A DNA stretch of 64,000 nucleotides. It comes from Zingiber officinale (lineage: Eukaryota; Streptophyta; Magnoliopsida; Zingiberales; Zingiberaceae). The stretch covers positions 34,137,511-34,201,510 of the forward strand of contig NC_056000.1 in NCBI RefSeq assembly GCF_018446385.1, read 5' to 3'. Both the position numbers and the translations under genes were made by a program. Shown piece by piece: positions 48,691 to 61,345 of the stretch. Position 1 is the stretch's first letter, and each line of letters begins with the position of its first letter. The notes below the pieces were generated by a model, which was not told where the DNA came from, did not search any database, and saw nothing but the letters and a program-made list of their open reading frames with translations.

Positions 48691-51600
48691 CGTGAAAACA
48701 ATTATCAAAAGAATTTTAAATTCTGAACCCCTTCTAACTATACTAATGTAGTATAGAAATGACTCAGGTCGTCTCCCAACGAAAGCAACGATAGGATGGT
48801 AATATAAGATTATATGTTATTCCTATTTTTGGGGTTTTTAATATGAAAATGGGGGTTTGGGATTTTAATTCTAAAGCTAACAAATGAAAAGCTAAGCAAG
48901 TAGAAAACTAATCTAATGATGGAATGAAATCAAACTAAGTGTCAACAATTAATGCACAACGCATTGTCATTCTACGTTATGGTTTAACCATTAATACAAT
49001 TAAACTAAGAAAGGAAATAGCAAAGCATTAAATGAAACATAATCTAATAAATGAAAGACAATGTAAGTAATAAAGCTAAACCTAACCTAACTACAATTGT
49101 AGAAAATAAAAGACAACATGAAGTAAGCGAACTTAAAGAAATTAGAAGAATAAGACAAGCAAGAATTAAACAAAGTATAATGCATTAAATTGAACCTAAC
49201 TATTTAAAGAGACATTAAACCGAATACCTACTATGCATGAAACAAATTAAGCAAAATTAGTGCAATTCAAACATGAAATTAAACTCAATATAAGCATTCA
49301 ATCTAAATTAACAAACACGAATGAATAGAATTAAACTAAGCTAATCCAACCATAAATCACCCTCAACATCTAATTCCGAGGGCTACCCACGTCATCACAC
49401 GAAGGTCTGAAGAAAGAACCCCTAACTCCGGTGAATAGTAGCTCACTGTTGGAATGCTGCACACTTCGACAACGATGATGTGATGAACGAATCTTCCATT
49501 GAAGAACCCCCTCGCTGGGAGTTGACTGGAAATGGAGATGCTGTGAAATGGAATGAACCACCGTCGCTACCTCCTTGCTCTACTGCCTGAACCACAGGTG
49601 GTGAAGCTGCCAAAAGGTAGACGAACAGTGGAGATCACACCGAAGAACCCCTCCGGCAAGGTGGATGAACGGAGTTGCTGCCGAAGCCTACCGCCACCTG
49701 GAAGAGTCTGTTGTTGCTCGCCACTGGAATCAAGAAGAAGAAGAAGAACTATGGAAGGGTCAGCCGGCTGGTGGCAAGGGAAGAGAAGGCATCGTCGCCC
49801 GGTGGTGAGGAAGAAAAGAACGGCGCGGAAGGCGCTGAGGATCGCGAGCCCTAGCCGCGCGAGGAAGAGGAAAACACCCGTCAAGATGTGGAGTGCCGCT
49901 GTGAAGAGTAAAGGAAAGGGTTTTTCTCCTCCTTTAATCTGGGCCGTCGGATTTGATGAAGATTGATCCTGATCATTTGATTAAAGTGATGAAGAGGATC
50001 TACATCTGAGTCGTTCATTTTGAGATTAAATTGAGGTTGATTTACTCTTTAGATCTGACGGTCAACATAGCTTCAAATTTGGATGGAGGGTTGGATGACT
50101 TAGATCTAAATGAAGGAATAAGATCTCTCCTGATCTATATCAACGGTTCATATTAATTCAGCTTGATCTCCTCCATTTGACCTCTAAATCAAGCCAAATT
50201 TGATCCGGCGCGGCCCTAATCCATGGCTCTTTGAATTTCCTAAAAAACCAAATTCAAAATATCAGAAATAATATAATAGTGTAGGAAAATTATAATTAAG
50301 TCTAAAATAGGTCCCTCTTCGCAAATCATGACATAAACACAATATTAAGCATGCGAGAAGGTCAAAATACTAAGTATAAGAGCCAAAATAATACACAAAA
50401 ATACTCGTTATCAACTCCCCCACACTTATTCTTGCTTGTCTTGAGCAAGTAAACAAAACAATAAAGATAACTAAAATGCATTCCTCTAGCAATTTTCAAC
50501 CATGATTAGAAAATAGTGAAAAAAAAAAAGTTAACTAGGATTGTCTAATTCAAGTGACCCAAGCATTCATGGATTCAATTCATACACTTATTAACAAACA
50601 CGATAACTTCAATCCACAATGAATAAATTGAGAATGATAACCAAATATCCTCACAAGGTAAGTGATGGTAGCTCTCCTCTCATGTACATGCAATAGTGGA
50701 GCTCACTCAAACTACTCATAGATTCATGCACTACCATATGCTTGCTTTGCTTCTAATCTCCACCACTATGTACATAAGAGTGCACAATAAAATAATAAAG
50801 ACATTATTTGAAATGTAAGAGAAACATGAATCAAAACAAGTGATAGTGTAAGAAAAGAAATAAGGAAGATATAGGAAAGTAATGTGGAAGACATGGATAT
50901 AATGGAATAATACATAGATGAGTACAAGAAACTATTGCCCAAAAGATATCTCATCCAACTTTCAAGTTAGCTTTCACAACTCCAATAAACATGTGAACAA
51001 CCTCTATTATAGCTTTCAATAAAATACCTCATGATAGATAATAAAATCTAAATATTACTACAATAAAGATTGTCTCTTCTAAAAATTATATCACACATGA
51101 ATAAAAAAATAGCACAACATGTTTATTTTATTTTTTTTGCTTTTTTTTCTTTTCATTCTGTTCACTTTTTTTTTTTTGTTTCTATTTTTTTTTTCAAACA
51201 TGTTGTGCATCTTCCTTAATCATCATCAATAACTCAAATATAAAGAAAAATGACATGGTTTACCTATAGTGATCAAGCATGGTTCACATATGCTTTCTCT
51301 AAATTCTACTAAGCTATTTCTCTCCCCCACACATAAACTTTTGTCCATCCTGGGCAAAATACTCATCATGTACATTCAAAAATATACACATCCAAAAAGA
51401 GTAAGAAAGTGAAATAAATGAAAATAAATGAAGAGAGAAAAGAATGATATGATAAATGATATAGATTTTATTCAAGAAACATGTGATAACAAAAGGAATG
51501 AATAAAAGAAAGTGAGATAGTCTTCATAAAAATCATGCAATCCTATAATAATGTGGTCTTGAAAGAATTAAGCAAGTTCTAGAATAGCATTAACCACGAA

Positions 51601-52204
51601 TGTATCACACATCAATAGGAATAATATGCTAAAAAATCCTCACTAGGTATATCAAAAATTATCATCTCAATCTACCAATATGAAATCTATCATCATGTTG
51701 TAATCGCATGCAATCCAAGAATCAAATTATGACAATAAATTATCAAACTCGACAATCAAATTTAAATAATTTTCATAATTTTTAAGATGATAAAAAGAAC
51801 GCATAGGAAATTTATTACGAAAACCCGATTAGGCAAGATAAAAAACAAATACCATGCAAAAACAAATAAGGCGGACAAAGCAAAGAAATATACACAACCA
51901 AACAGAAAAGAGAAGTGAGATGGAACCAACTCCCCTAAATTTCTGGTGGTAGGAGTCGATTCAGTTTCAACAGCCAATCTGGAAGTGATAAGAGATGATT
52001 CATTTGAAATATCCACTCCAAAAGCTTGATTATTGCATAGAGTGTTAGGGCTTTCATCAAGTGATAGAATGCATCCTTGTGTGAATGACTGCAAATGAAA
52101 TGTTTGAAGAAATCATATGTATTAAAAAGAGGATGCAATTCTTGCACGCATACTATATAAGATAGACAAGAAATAATAACAAAATCAACAGAGCATGAAT
52201 CAAA
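48691..52204 (-). mobile_element. Non-coding retroelement-like body between the arrays
   Basis: No long conserved ORF. On the minus strand there are two phrases of the style AAGTGTGGGGGAGTTGATA (about 50414-50430 and 51322-51345), usual in the non-coding part of plant Athila/Tat gypsy elements, and GTTGGGAGACGACCTGAGTC near 48762-48781. A Ser/Phe-rich frame at 51762-52094 may be a relic. With arrays 1 and 2 at its ends it could be a large non-autonomous LTR derivative, the arrays being part of its LTRs. Family assignment is tentative. Confidence 0.4.
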
Positions 52205-53075
52205 AGATGTGTCACGAATATAGTCAGGGTCGAGATATCGGTGTGATATCAATTTCTTCGTCGCACAAATGTCGAGCATATATTGTATCGTCGTGTCATT
52301 TTCAAAGTTCAAACTCTCGCGACTCGGACATGTCAGGGTTGAGATCCTGGCTACAATATCAACCACCCCTTCGCACAAGGATCGTGCATATATAGTATCG
52401 TTATGTCCTTTTGGGCCTCAAACTCCCCGACTCGGACATAGTCGGGGTTGAGATCATGATTGTGATATCAACCTCTTATTCACACAAGGATGGAATGCAT
52501 ATCATATTGTCATGTCCTTTTCATGGTCCAAACACCTCCGACTCAGACATAGTCAGGGTTGAGCACATATTGTATCACTATATACTTTTCAGGACATAAA
52601 CTCCTCTGACTCAAACATAGTCGGGGTCAAGATCCTGGTTGTGATATCAATCTCCCCTTCGCACAAGGGTTAAGTGCATATCATATCACACTATCATTTT
52701 TAGGCTCCAAACTCTCTCGACTTAGACATAATAGGGGTCGAGATCCCGACTACAATATCAACATTTCCTTCCCATAAGGGTCAAGCACATTTCGTATCAC
52801 CATTTCCTTTTTACAATCTAAACTCCCCTGACTCGAATATAGTCAGGATCGAGATCATGGCTGTGATACCAACTTTTCCTTCGTATAAGGGTTAAGCGCA
52901 TATCGTATTATTATTTCCTTTTCAGGGCTCAAACTCTCCCGACTCAGATATAGTCAGGGTTGAGATCCTGGTTGTGATATCAATCTCCCCTCCACATAAA
53001 GGTCGAGCGAACATCACATCACCAATATCTTCTTTAGGGCTCAAAGTCCCCTGACTTTGACATGGTCGAGGTCAA
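52205..53075. repeat. ~110-bp tandem array 2
   Basis: About eight units of the same repeat as array 1, in the same orientation and order. The first six to seven units correspond one to one with array 1, starting at a shared CGAATATAG; the last units have no partner. Confidence 0.9.
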
Positions 53076-53330
53076 TGTTAACGACAACAACTGGAAAACA
53101 AGACTTGAAAGAAAATAGGATAACAAAACTCAAAAAGGAGTGGGACAACCAAACTCGAAAAGATTTTTCACTATATGGGAAATTCCTTACAGGCGGATTT
53201 GAGGGTACACATTAGCAGCGAGAGATATCTAATCCAAGTTGACCATGTCTTCATCTAAAATATTGTCAGTAGTCTTTAACAGGTTGACACAAGGATATGG
53301 TACTATATACATCAGCAAGAAGATTCCCAT
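53076..53330. other. Spacer
   Basis: No feature seen between array 2 and the minus-strand gypsy ORF1 remnant. Confidence 0.4.
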
Positions 53331-55437
53331 TTTCTTACAATTGTTTTATCGTCTCTTCTATGTCGTACTAGACCATCTTGACCAGTCGGTTACCGAATAA
53401 GTCATAGAATTCTTGTGAGCATAGGAAGACCTTCTTCTTGATCTCCCAGCGCTCGTCTTTAACGCCTTAATACACTTAGAGCTTTGACATTTTACTCTCC
53501 AACTGGTCTCTTTGGGTCTCCAATGCCACTTGTAGTTCGGATTTAGAGGCTCCCAATGCCTCAGCATAGGCTTTAGCTATCTTCACCTCCGCACGGGCGG
53601 ACTCCAACCCATACAACTGAGCCTTCACCAACGCGTTAGCCACCTCTGTAGCCGCTTCTACTTTGTCTGCCTCCACCTTCGCATTAGCCACCTCCAACTT
53701 CGCATTGGCCACCTCCACCTCCGCTTTGGCTACCCCCAGCTTAGTTTTTTACACCTCTATCGAGGCCTTCAGTGTCACTATCTCTTGCTGTCGCTTCTTC
53801 CTCCACAACTTTAGTTTCTTATTCTCGACTTCGAAGGAGAACAACTCCTTCTTCACTAGATCCAGGTCATGTGTTGCTTGGAGCTTCTCTATCGTGTTAT
53901 CTACCAATGTCCCCCTTAGTCGATGGATCTCCACTTGTCTAGTGGCAGAGTCATCTCTCAGCTTCTTCAGTCGAGTAATCTTTACCCGTGTCAATCCCAT
54001 TTCAATCCGAATTGAGGAAAAGATCTAATGGGAGGGGTCTAGACTTGTTGAGACTCTAGCTTAGCTATTCGAGCTTACATTTCTCAATGTTCTCAACGAT
54101 CTTGTCATATTTCAGGAAATTGTTGGTAGAACATCATTAGTTGGGATATATGTCTGGCTCCATTCAGCAAAAGCTCCTCGACCAATATCCTGATGGGCAT
54201 GCCCCTAGCCGTTTCTTTGGCGTTTGTCCACTCACCGGCCACTAGACCATACAGGGTGAGATCCAGCTTTTGCTCTCCTAAAACTAGTTTTTGGGACATT
54301 TCTACTGCGACTAGGATGTTGTTTTCGTTCAATTCAATAGGGGGCTCGATTGAGATGTTCATCCGACGACTTGTGAAATCAAAGCTCGTAGGAGGATGTG
54401 ATGGGTCGATCCTGATGTAGAAGTTCCCCAACTCCATAGGGGAGGTTGGGTCATGACCCCCAAGAGAGCAAGTGGGCAATAGCTATGGTATGACAATTCC
54501 CTGACTTGGCCGGCAAACTTTGGTAGCTAAACTCGTGTCAGTGCCAACAAGCCCAAGGTGTTGATGGGAACTTGTTTTAGTGTAGACAACCCCAATGAGT
54601 CGACGAAAGTCTTTAGTGAGTGTTGTCTCTTCCTAGTCAACGTTAGGGGCATCCCAGACTCCCTAGATGGGGTTAGTTCCGCTATTTATGATTGACAAAT
54701 TGGTAGCATTCTCGACTCCCAGGATAGGGCAAGTTCTCTAACTGTTGCATGGGGATAGCTTTTGTTGAAGCCACGACCAGAGCTAGTGGTGCCCTTTCCT
54801 CAAGCGTAACCTCCTCCGAGGTCGAACAACAATCGCCATGTCACGCTCCTCTAACTCAGCCTTAGTGAGCTTCACCACCTGGTTCATTGAGGCACTTAGC
54901 AAGTGACAGCTTCAAAAAATAATACACCTTTAATTAATTATCAAAACTTGTGCAAAGTGTTGGATCTTTCCAAATGAAGCTTTCCAAGGAGTTGGGATGA
55001 GGCTCATCCCGAAATTGTGAAGCAACCTTTCCTCGAGTAATGCATTGATATCTAACTTCAAGTCTTGCAGCTTCTGCAATGCAAAGAAATGGCCCCATTC
55101 CAAGTGACTATTTTTCAAGGTCAGCACTGTAGGTAACGCAAGTTGCCATCGAATGAGCCAAGACATGAGACTCATAGGGCCTCATAAAGAAAAAGTAGGG
55201 TTTCCACTCCTTATGGGAAGATAGAAAGTCTTTCAAGAGACTGAGTCTGGCTCGGAAAGTAAAGAAAAATACTCCATCTTCTATCTTTTTAGGGTAAAAG
55301 AAAATTGGAAGATTTGGGGAGATAATAAAATCTGATATAACTGAAAGAGAATGACCACACAGTGAGGATTTGAAACAAGCTGGGATTAAGTTGGGACAAG
55401 GGAAGACAAAAGTACTGAGCAACTTCGGCAAAGAAAG
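53331..55437 (-). pseudogene. Gypsy (Tat-like) ORF1 remnant, minus strand
   Basis: Frames at 55480-55108 carry a PF04195-like segment (FFAEVAQYFCLPLSQLNP, FFFTFRARLSLLKDF). The frame at 54479-54105 is a linker, and frames at 54000-53358 form a long coiled coil (KLRDDSATRQVEIHRL, ATEVANALVKAQL) with an EVANAKLEVANAKVEA repeat. Stops and frame changes separate them. At its 5' side the ORF is cut at 55437/55438 by LTR D. It is the same ORF type as at 21066-23560. Confidence 0.6.
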
Positions 55438-56490
55438 TGTAGGACCGTAAATACGCTAAAAGGAGGTGAATACTATTCATTGAAAATCATAAGTTAAAAC
55501 TAATTACGCGGCGGAATAAAGAAAACAATGGCAATGCTAATGAAGGCAAGTTTTACTTGGTTTGGAGCCTGTGACGACTCCTACTTCAATGCTCGCGATC
55601 ATCGATTACTTTCATTATTGGGCAATCACTATCATTTTGAATAATGTGTTACAAGTATTGAGTACAAGAATTGAAAAAATTATCATCGACAAACATAAAG
55701 AAATTTGAAATCTTTCGTTCTTCAAACTTTGAAGCAGTCTTTTGGTGTCGTCGGAGCCTTTTTAGAGCAGCACGCAAGAATGAAGGTTGTAGTAGATGTC
55801 CCTCTGAAGCTGCTGGTCGAAGGCCCTTATATAGGCTCATTTCGGGCACCTACAACCCCTCCAAGCGCCTGGACCATGCTGATGTGGCGACCTCTCGTCG
55901 AAATTTCATCCGTAAAGTTTTATTCATCTCCGGTTGCTCAGACCTCCTTCGGACGCCTAGACTGTTGACATGGGTTCAGCCAGTCGACGCGCTCTAATTC
56001 AGCTCCTGGATAACTTTTCTGGTTAGGGCGCCTAGACCAATTCTGGGCACCTAGACCACCCGGGTGCCTGGCCAGGCACTTACTGGTCGTAGCTAGTCTG
56101 GACCAGCTCCAGGCGCCCAGAGTCCGAGCGCCTAGATATTCTTTTTATGATTTTCTTTCCTAAAAAATAAGTTAGTCCATACAAAAAAAAATATATTTTT
56201 CCTATAAAACAAAGTTAGCACAATTCAACAGGATAGTAGTAGTAATTAGATTCTGTCTCCTCGACACCAAGATCTGGTCAAGATCTCAACTTAAGTTTTC
56301 TAAATGGACCTAAGTTGGACCAACACCTACAGTTCCCTCAACCGAGAACGGATCCTTACTGGATCTCTCCTCCAGTTACTTACCTCCGCTTACCAACTGC
56401 AGTCACTTGACTTTGTCTTTGACCCACCAGGTCTTCTTGCCAGTTGTTAGGTCCTGAAGATCCAACTCGACTTCGGTCGGTTGTTATATC
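55438..56490 (-). mobile_element. LTR D (GGCGCC-type), inserted in gypsy ORF1
   Basis: Minus-strand 3' end is CGGTCCTACA at 55438. The leader, TATATAAG (55826-55833) and upstream region match LTR E (opposite orientation), including the GGCAAGAAGRCCTGGTGG phrase and a YTTGACYAGATC phrase. The palindrome array 55845-56140 uses GGCGCCTAGAC and TGGGCACCTAGA variants. The 5' end fades near 56490 without the TGTTAGTGC head seen in LTR E, so it is truncated or diverged. Confidence 0.6.
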
Positions 56491-57228
56491 CCGCAGACCC
56501 TTCCCTATGCACCACATAGACACTAACTTTGTGAAAAGTGTAGTAGTCTCGACATTTTCGTTTGAGGCGAATTGGTCCGCTAATTCCATAAATAAGATTT
56601 TTATCATTCTTCTTCTCAGTTATTAAACCCTAAATGATTCCGGAATTGACATTCTCATGATCATTAGACTCATATGATTAAATTGGTACCATTTGTCAAA
56701 ATTCACATTTTGATCTGCAATGAAATCATCAGTTAAAAGTGCAAGACAATCATGCCTAAATGCAAAGTCTAGTTTCATTCAGCTTAATAAAACTGTAATA
56801 TGCTCTTTCCATTATCCAAAGTTTGTGTTAGTAAGCATGGGGATGTTGTTCAAATAAGCAAACATTGAGAGTACTACATAAACAAAAGCAAAGAACATAA
56901 CTCAATTTAATAAACAATACATGTATCTTTATAGTTGTATAATAACAAAATGCAACAAACAATACATGCAACTATATAGGCATTAATAGAGATTCCTAGT
57001 GCAACATTACATTAAGACTTTGGACTAAATTATAACTTGCTATTGGTACTCTCTAAATAACAAATGATCACCTTCATCTACCATATAACTCGCCTTCCTT
57101 TGGGTCAACACATTATGTGCATGATACTTTATTCATGAGTTTTCTTAGTTAGCTTATATTTTCTATCATCGCTCACAATGTGTCTTATCAGTCACATAGT
57201 ACCCCTTCCTTTGGGCTGACACATCATG
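56491..57228. other. Unclassified repeat-like DNA; target of LTR E
   Basis: Contains two related phrases, CCTTCCTTTGGGTCAACACA (57101-57120) and CCTTCCTTTGGGCTGACACA (57204-57223), each followed by TNATGTG. The second is split by LTR E and resumes at 58583. No coding function seen. Confidence 0.45.
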
Positions 57229-58577
57229 TGTTAGTGCAGTTGACACCAATGGTCAAACCTAAGTTTTGATGAATGACAAGTGGATTAAAGTTAGATGTAT
57301 TGTGATCTAACCTTTCTACCAAGTATGCAGGACTTGATTGGTCTGATACCAGGCTAAAATCCAGCTAGGTCTGGAGGAATTGATAGCTAGTGTAGAAGTC
57401 CAGATAGGTCAAGGAGTGACCCGATATCTGGCGGAAAGTCTGACTGGGTCATGCGGTACTTGATAGCTGGCCAAAATCCAGTTGAATCTACGAACCTGAG
57501 AAATGGCAAGAAGGCCTGGTGGACTATAAGGGAGGGAGTCAAGAGATTCTGCATGGTAAGTAAGGTAAGTCACTGGAGGAGAGTGTTCAAGTGAAGACGA
57601 GTCCCAATTTGGGACTTTAGGCTCAGGTCTAATTTAGGTCCATTTTGGATCCCTAAAATGAGACCTTGACTAGATCCTGATTTTAGACAGACATGATCTA
57701 AGTCATAAATTGATCATATTCTTAATGTGTTAACTCTATTTTTCATGGTAATATTTGTTGCTTGGATTAATGTATTTTGCAAGGAACCAAAGCTACAAAA
57801 AGGTTGAAAAAGGGCTCCGGGGCGCTCAGGTTAGTGCCGACGGGGGTACCTAGCGAGGCACCCGGACGGTCTAGGCCCTAGAGTTGCTCCAGGTGCTCGG
57901 ACCAGCTAAATGTCATCTTCAAGCTGCGTTGTCATGCGTTGGTTGGTTGACCCACGACAACAGTCCAGGAGTCCATAGGTGGTCCGGGCGCGCGGACATG
58001 GATAAACATCTCAGATGAAGTTTTGATGAAAGCATTCCACGTCAATACACTCTAGGCACCCATGAAGGGATCTAGGCGCCCAAATGGGGCTATAAAAGCA
58101 GTCTTCAACCAGCAGCTTTAAGACAACTAATATCTGAGCTCAAACGATCCTTCTACTATTCTGGCCATGTTGCTGCTCTGCTATGACACTACGATACCGA
58201 CTCCAAGCCCTAACTTCCATTTACTACGAGTCGGTATATTTTAATTTAAGCTACAATTATTTATTGTTTATTGTTGAATAAAGGAAGTGTTGGATTGTTA
58301 CACTTCCTCCGATCATTTGTATTTGAATTATTCTTTCGACGATTCCGAAAGAGAACTTAGTGGATTACCCATCGATAGGTCCAAGGGGCCTAGGTCTTGA
58401 AGTAGGAGTCGTTGAAAGCTTTGAACCAAGTAAACCAATCACGTATTTATGTTTTCTTGTTTTCTATTTTTACTATTAATTCCGCTGCGCACTTTGCTTT
58501 ATAAAATCAAAAAAAGATAAGTTTTCTAAAACCATGTGATTCACCCCTCCCCCTCTCACGTGCGTAACGATCCTACA
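57229..58577 (+). mobile_element. Solo LTR E (GGCGCC-type)
   Basis: 1349 bp, TGTTAGTGCAGTTGACACC to GTAACGATCCTACA. Flanking 5-mers TCATG (57224-57228) and CCATG (58578-58582) make a one-mismatch target duplication. Palindromic GGCGCC/GGCACC motifs occupy 57815-58085, directly upstream of TATAAAAG (58091-58098). A pyrimidine-rich CACCCCTCCCCCTC tract lies near its 3' end. No primer binding site follows, so it is a solo LTR. Confidence 0.7.
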
Positions 58578-58789
58578 CCATGTGCATTATTAAGAAGTTT
58601 AATTTAATTTATGAGCTTCCTTAAACATATATCCGACATAAGAATGATTTTCCTTTGGGCTAATCACCTTTAGCAAGGACATACATCCCTCTACACTAAT
58701 ACTTTTAGTCTCCCCAATAGTTCTCGCATTACTAATAGTATAAATTTGATTAAGCAGCAAGAGCGAAGAAGAATTCAGGAAAAAATTGC

Positions 58790-59370
58790 TAAAAACTAAG
58801 CTAAATCGATTGAACACACATGAATCGATCAAGAATGGATGTGAATCGATTCACACACATGCCAATCTATTGATAAATTGATTGAACACACGTGAATCGA
58901 TCCACTGATCGATCCAAAATACTTCTGTTCGCTCGTTCATCCATCCTAATCGATCAACAAATCTATTGACTAATGTCAATCAATTCACCAATCAACTCAG
59001 AAACTCTCTGTGGACAATCGAGCGAATCTTAATCAATTAGCTGATCGATTGGTGAACCCCAATCGATTATTCGATTGATTTAGAAGCCTTCAATGGGCTT
59101 CCAATGATTCTAAAATCGATTGCGTGGTCGATTGAGGAACTCAAATCGATCACCCAATCAATTTGGGACCTTTGTCTTAATCAAGTAATCCCAATCGATT
59201 GGCTCTCCATGCTGATCGATTGGTAAACACCAATCGATCAGTTGATCAATTCTGGGCCCCTCTATTTGCAAATTTGAGCATCCTAATTGATTGAGCCTTA
59301 CGCCAATCGATTAGTAAACACCAATTAATCAATTCAGGAAACTTCTATTCATAAATTTGAGGCTCTCAAT
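58790..59370. repeat. ATCGAT-rich palindrome array
   Basis: More than twenty variants of AATCGATT/GATCGATT, spaced irregularly in non-coding sequence. It matches in style the arrays at 11955-12460 and 15065-15245, so it is probably the motif zone of another decayed LTR. No termini found. Confidence 0.65.
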
Positions 59371-59569
59371 CGATTGAGAATCTTCTCAAACAATTGATAT
59401 CAGATAAATCTCATTTCTAAATGTGATTTTCAGCCCTAAAATCATGCCGCCAATCTTGTTCTTCGTGGATAATATAAAAAACTTGATTCATAGGTTAAGT
59501 CCTAATATATTCATGCTACATTCAACGAATACAATGTCTGACAAATGTATTTAATAGAGCTTGATCAAG

Positions 59570-61221
59570 GGAAGTCCTAGTCGTGGCTAGGCAAGGGTGA
59601 GAAGTTAACTGAGTGACTAGTCCTAACTGCGGATAGGCAAGGGAATTTCTAGTTGTGGCTAGGAAAGAGAAATCTCGGTAGATCTTGAAAGCCAGGTAGA
59701 AGGATTCAATATGTCTAGAGGACCCGATATCGAATCCCTGGTGGGTCGATCCAATGTTGAGTCTTAGTGAGTGAAGTCAGATGAAGAAACCCCATGGGGG
59801 AGGTAACCTTAGGTCCTAGTAAGTGATGTCAGGTAGAGAAAACCCTAGAGGGGATCTAGGTTCTGATGAGTGAAGCCAAATAGAGAAAATCCTAGGGGTA
59901 GGTAATTTTAGGTAACGAGAAGTCTTAGAGAAGTGAACTCTAAGCAAGGTTGTTCGGGTACGTCGACCAGACCAGTGGATCTTAGTAATTCTAAGTTTAA
60001 TTTTATCATAGTATTTTGCATTAATATTATTGTTGTTGGCTAATTTAGTATTCCAGGAAAAGTCTTAGTGGATCAGGCGATCAGACACTGAACAAAGAAC
60101 GTCTAAATGGGTTTGGAGGACCAATGTTTGGCAAGTAGATTGAGGTAATCAATTGGAGTGGAACGACTGGAAGGTTGTGTCCTGGGAAGGGACAAACCCT
60201 AGGTCGCTGATCCAACTGAAGAAATCGGTAGATTTTTAAGTTGAGATCAAAGACAGATTTATTGTCTACTCATACTTTACTACTCATTCATTATACTATA
60301 GTATGCTAACTTTGTTTTACAGGAGTATTCAAACTAACTCTATTTTGTAGGATCCAGGGGGATCGGTCGATCAAACTTAGGGATCTGTTTATCGAACCTA
60401 GGAATCAGTCGACTGAACCAAGTTGACACGACATAGAGTGATCTAGCAGAACACATTTATAATGCAAGGGAATCGGTCGACTGAACTCAATGATCGATCG
60501 ACCGAATATTAATTAGCATTGATGACGAAGCAGATTCAGATCCTAGCAAAGAAGATAATTTGAGGGATCGGTCGACCAAACCAGGTGATCAGTCGACCGA
60601 ACCCTTAATGGCATTAATTACAAGAAGATCAGATCTTGCCACCAAAGGAAAGTGCAGTATTCAGTTGACCGATAGAGGGTTCGGTCGGCTGAATGGATCA
60701 GTCTACTGAACAACTTTTCGGTAGATCGAACGATGCTTATAAAAGAGGAGTTCGAGATCTGAGCCAAAGCAACTTACTAATCGAATTACAATTCAGGGCT
60801 CTCATTCGTGCTGCTCTACTACTCATCTTCAAACAAACTACTGCTCTAACGAAGTGCTGATGATATTCATTATTATTTTTGTCAGTATGTTTTATTTTAG
60901 CTTGCATTGTATTTAACTTGAAAAAGATAATAGTTTGTTACTATCTTCTACTTACATTTGTATGCATTGCTTCTTTCCAAAGATTTTGGAAAGAAGAATC
61001 ATAATGGATTGCCCAACAGTGTGATCAAGGATCGTGGATCTTGGAGTAAGAGTTGGCATATGCTCTGAACCAAATAACCAACTGAGTCATATGTATTAAT
61101 TTTACTTTTATATTCCACTGCCACTTTGATTCTTATTTTACGAATCGATACGATAAAAGAAGAAGTTTTTAAGAAGCGATATTCATTCCCCCTCTATCAC
61201 TTCTTCTCGATCCTTCATACA
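59570..61221 (+). mobile_element. LTR F (GGTCGACC-type), 5' end uncertain
   Basis: Ends TCCTTCATACA near 61221 after a pyrimidine-rich CATTCCCCCTCTATC tract, as in the other LTRs. Contains degenerate repeats around GTCCTAGTCGTGGCTAGGC (59570-59660), then an array of GGATCGGTCGACC/GATCAGTCGACCGA motifs (60355-60730), then TATAAAAG (60738-60745) and a leader like that of LTR E. The head was not located. Confidence 0.55.
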
Positions 61222-61330
61222 CATTAATTTCGTTCATCCATATGGAATCAAATACAAAAATTGATATATATGTGTCAAAACGTTGAAAAATAATCCTTAC
61301 ACCTTAAAAACTGATAATAAGTCAATCCTA

Positions 61331-61345
61331 AGCTCTAATACCAAT
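61331..61345 (-). other. tRNA-Met-type primer binding site
   Basis: Immediately after the copia LTR 3' end the minus strand reads ATTGGTATTAGAGCT, one base from the common plant copia PBS TGGTATCAGAGC. It fixes the LTR edge and the element's orientation. Confidence 0.7.

Noticed and set aside
49553-49966. 137-aa plus-strand frame as a gene
   Set aside because: Lys/Arg-rich with an open opposite frame, inside the non-coding retroelement body; no family resemblance.
47990-53075. Regular repeat arrays resembling CRISPR
   Set aside because: Units of ~110 bp are repeats throughout with no unique spacers, and the DNA is eukaryotic.
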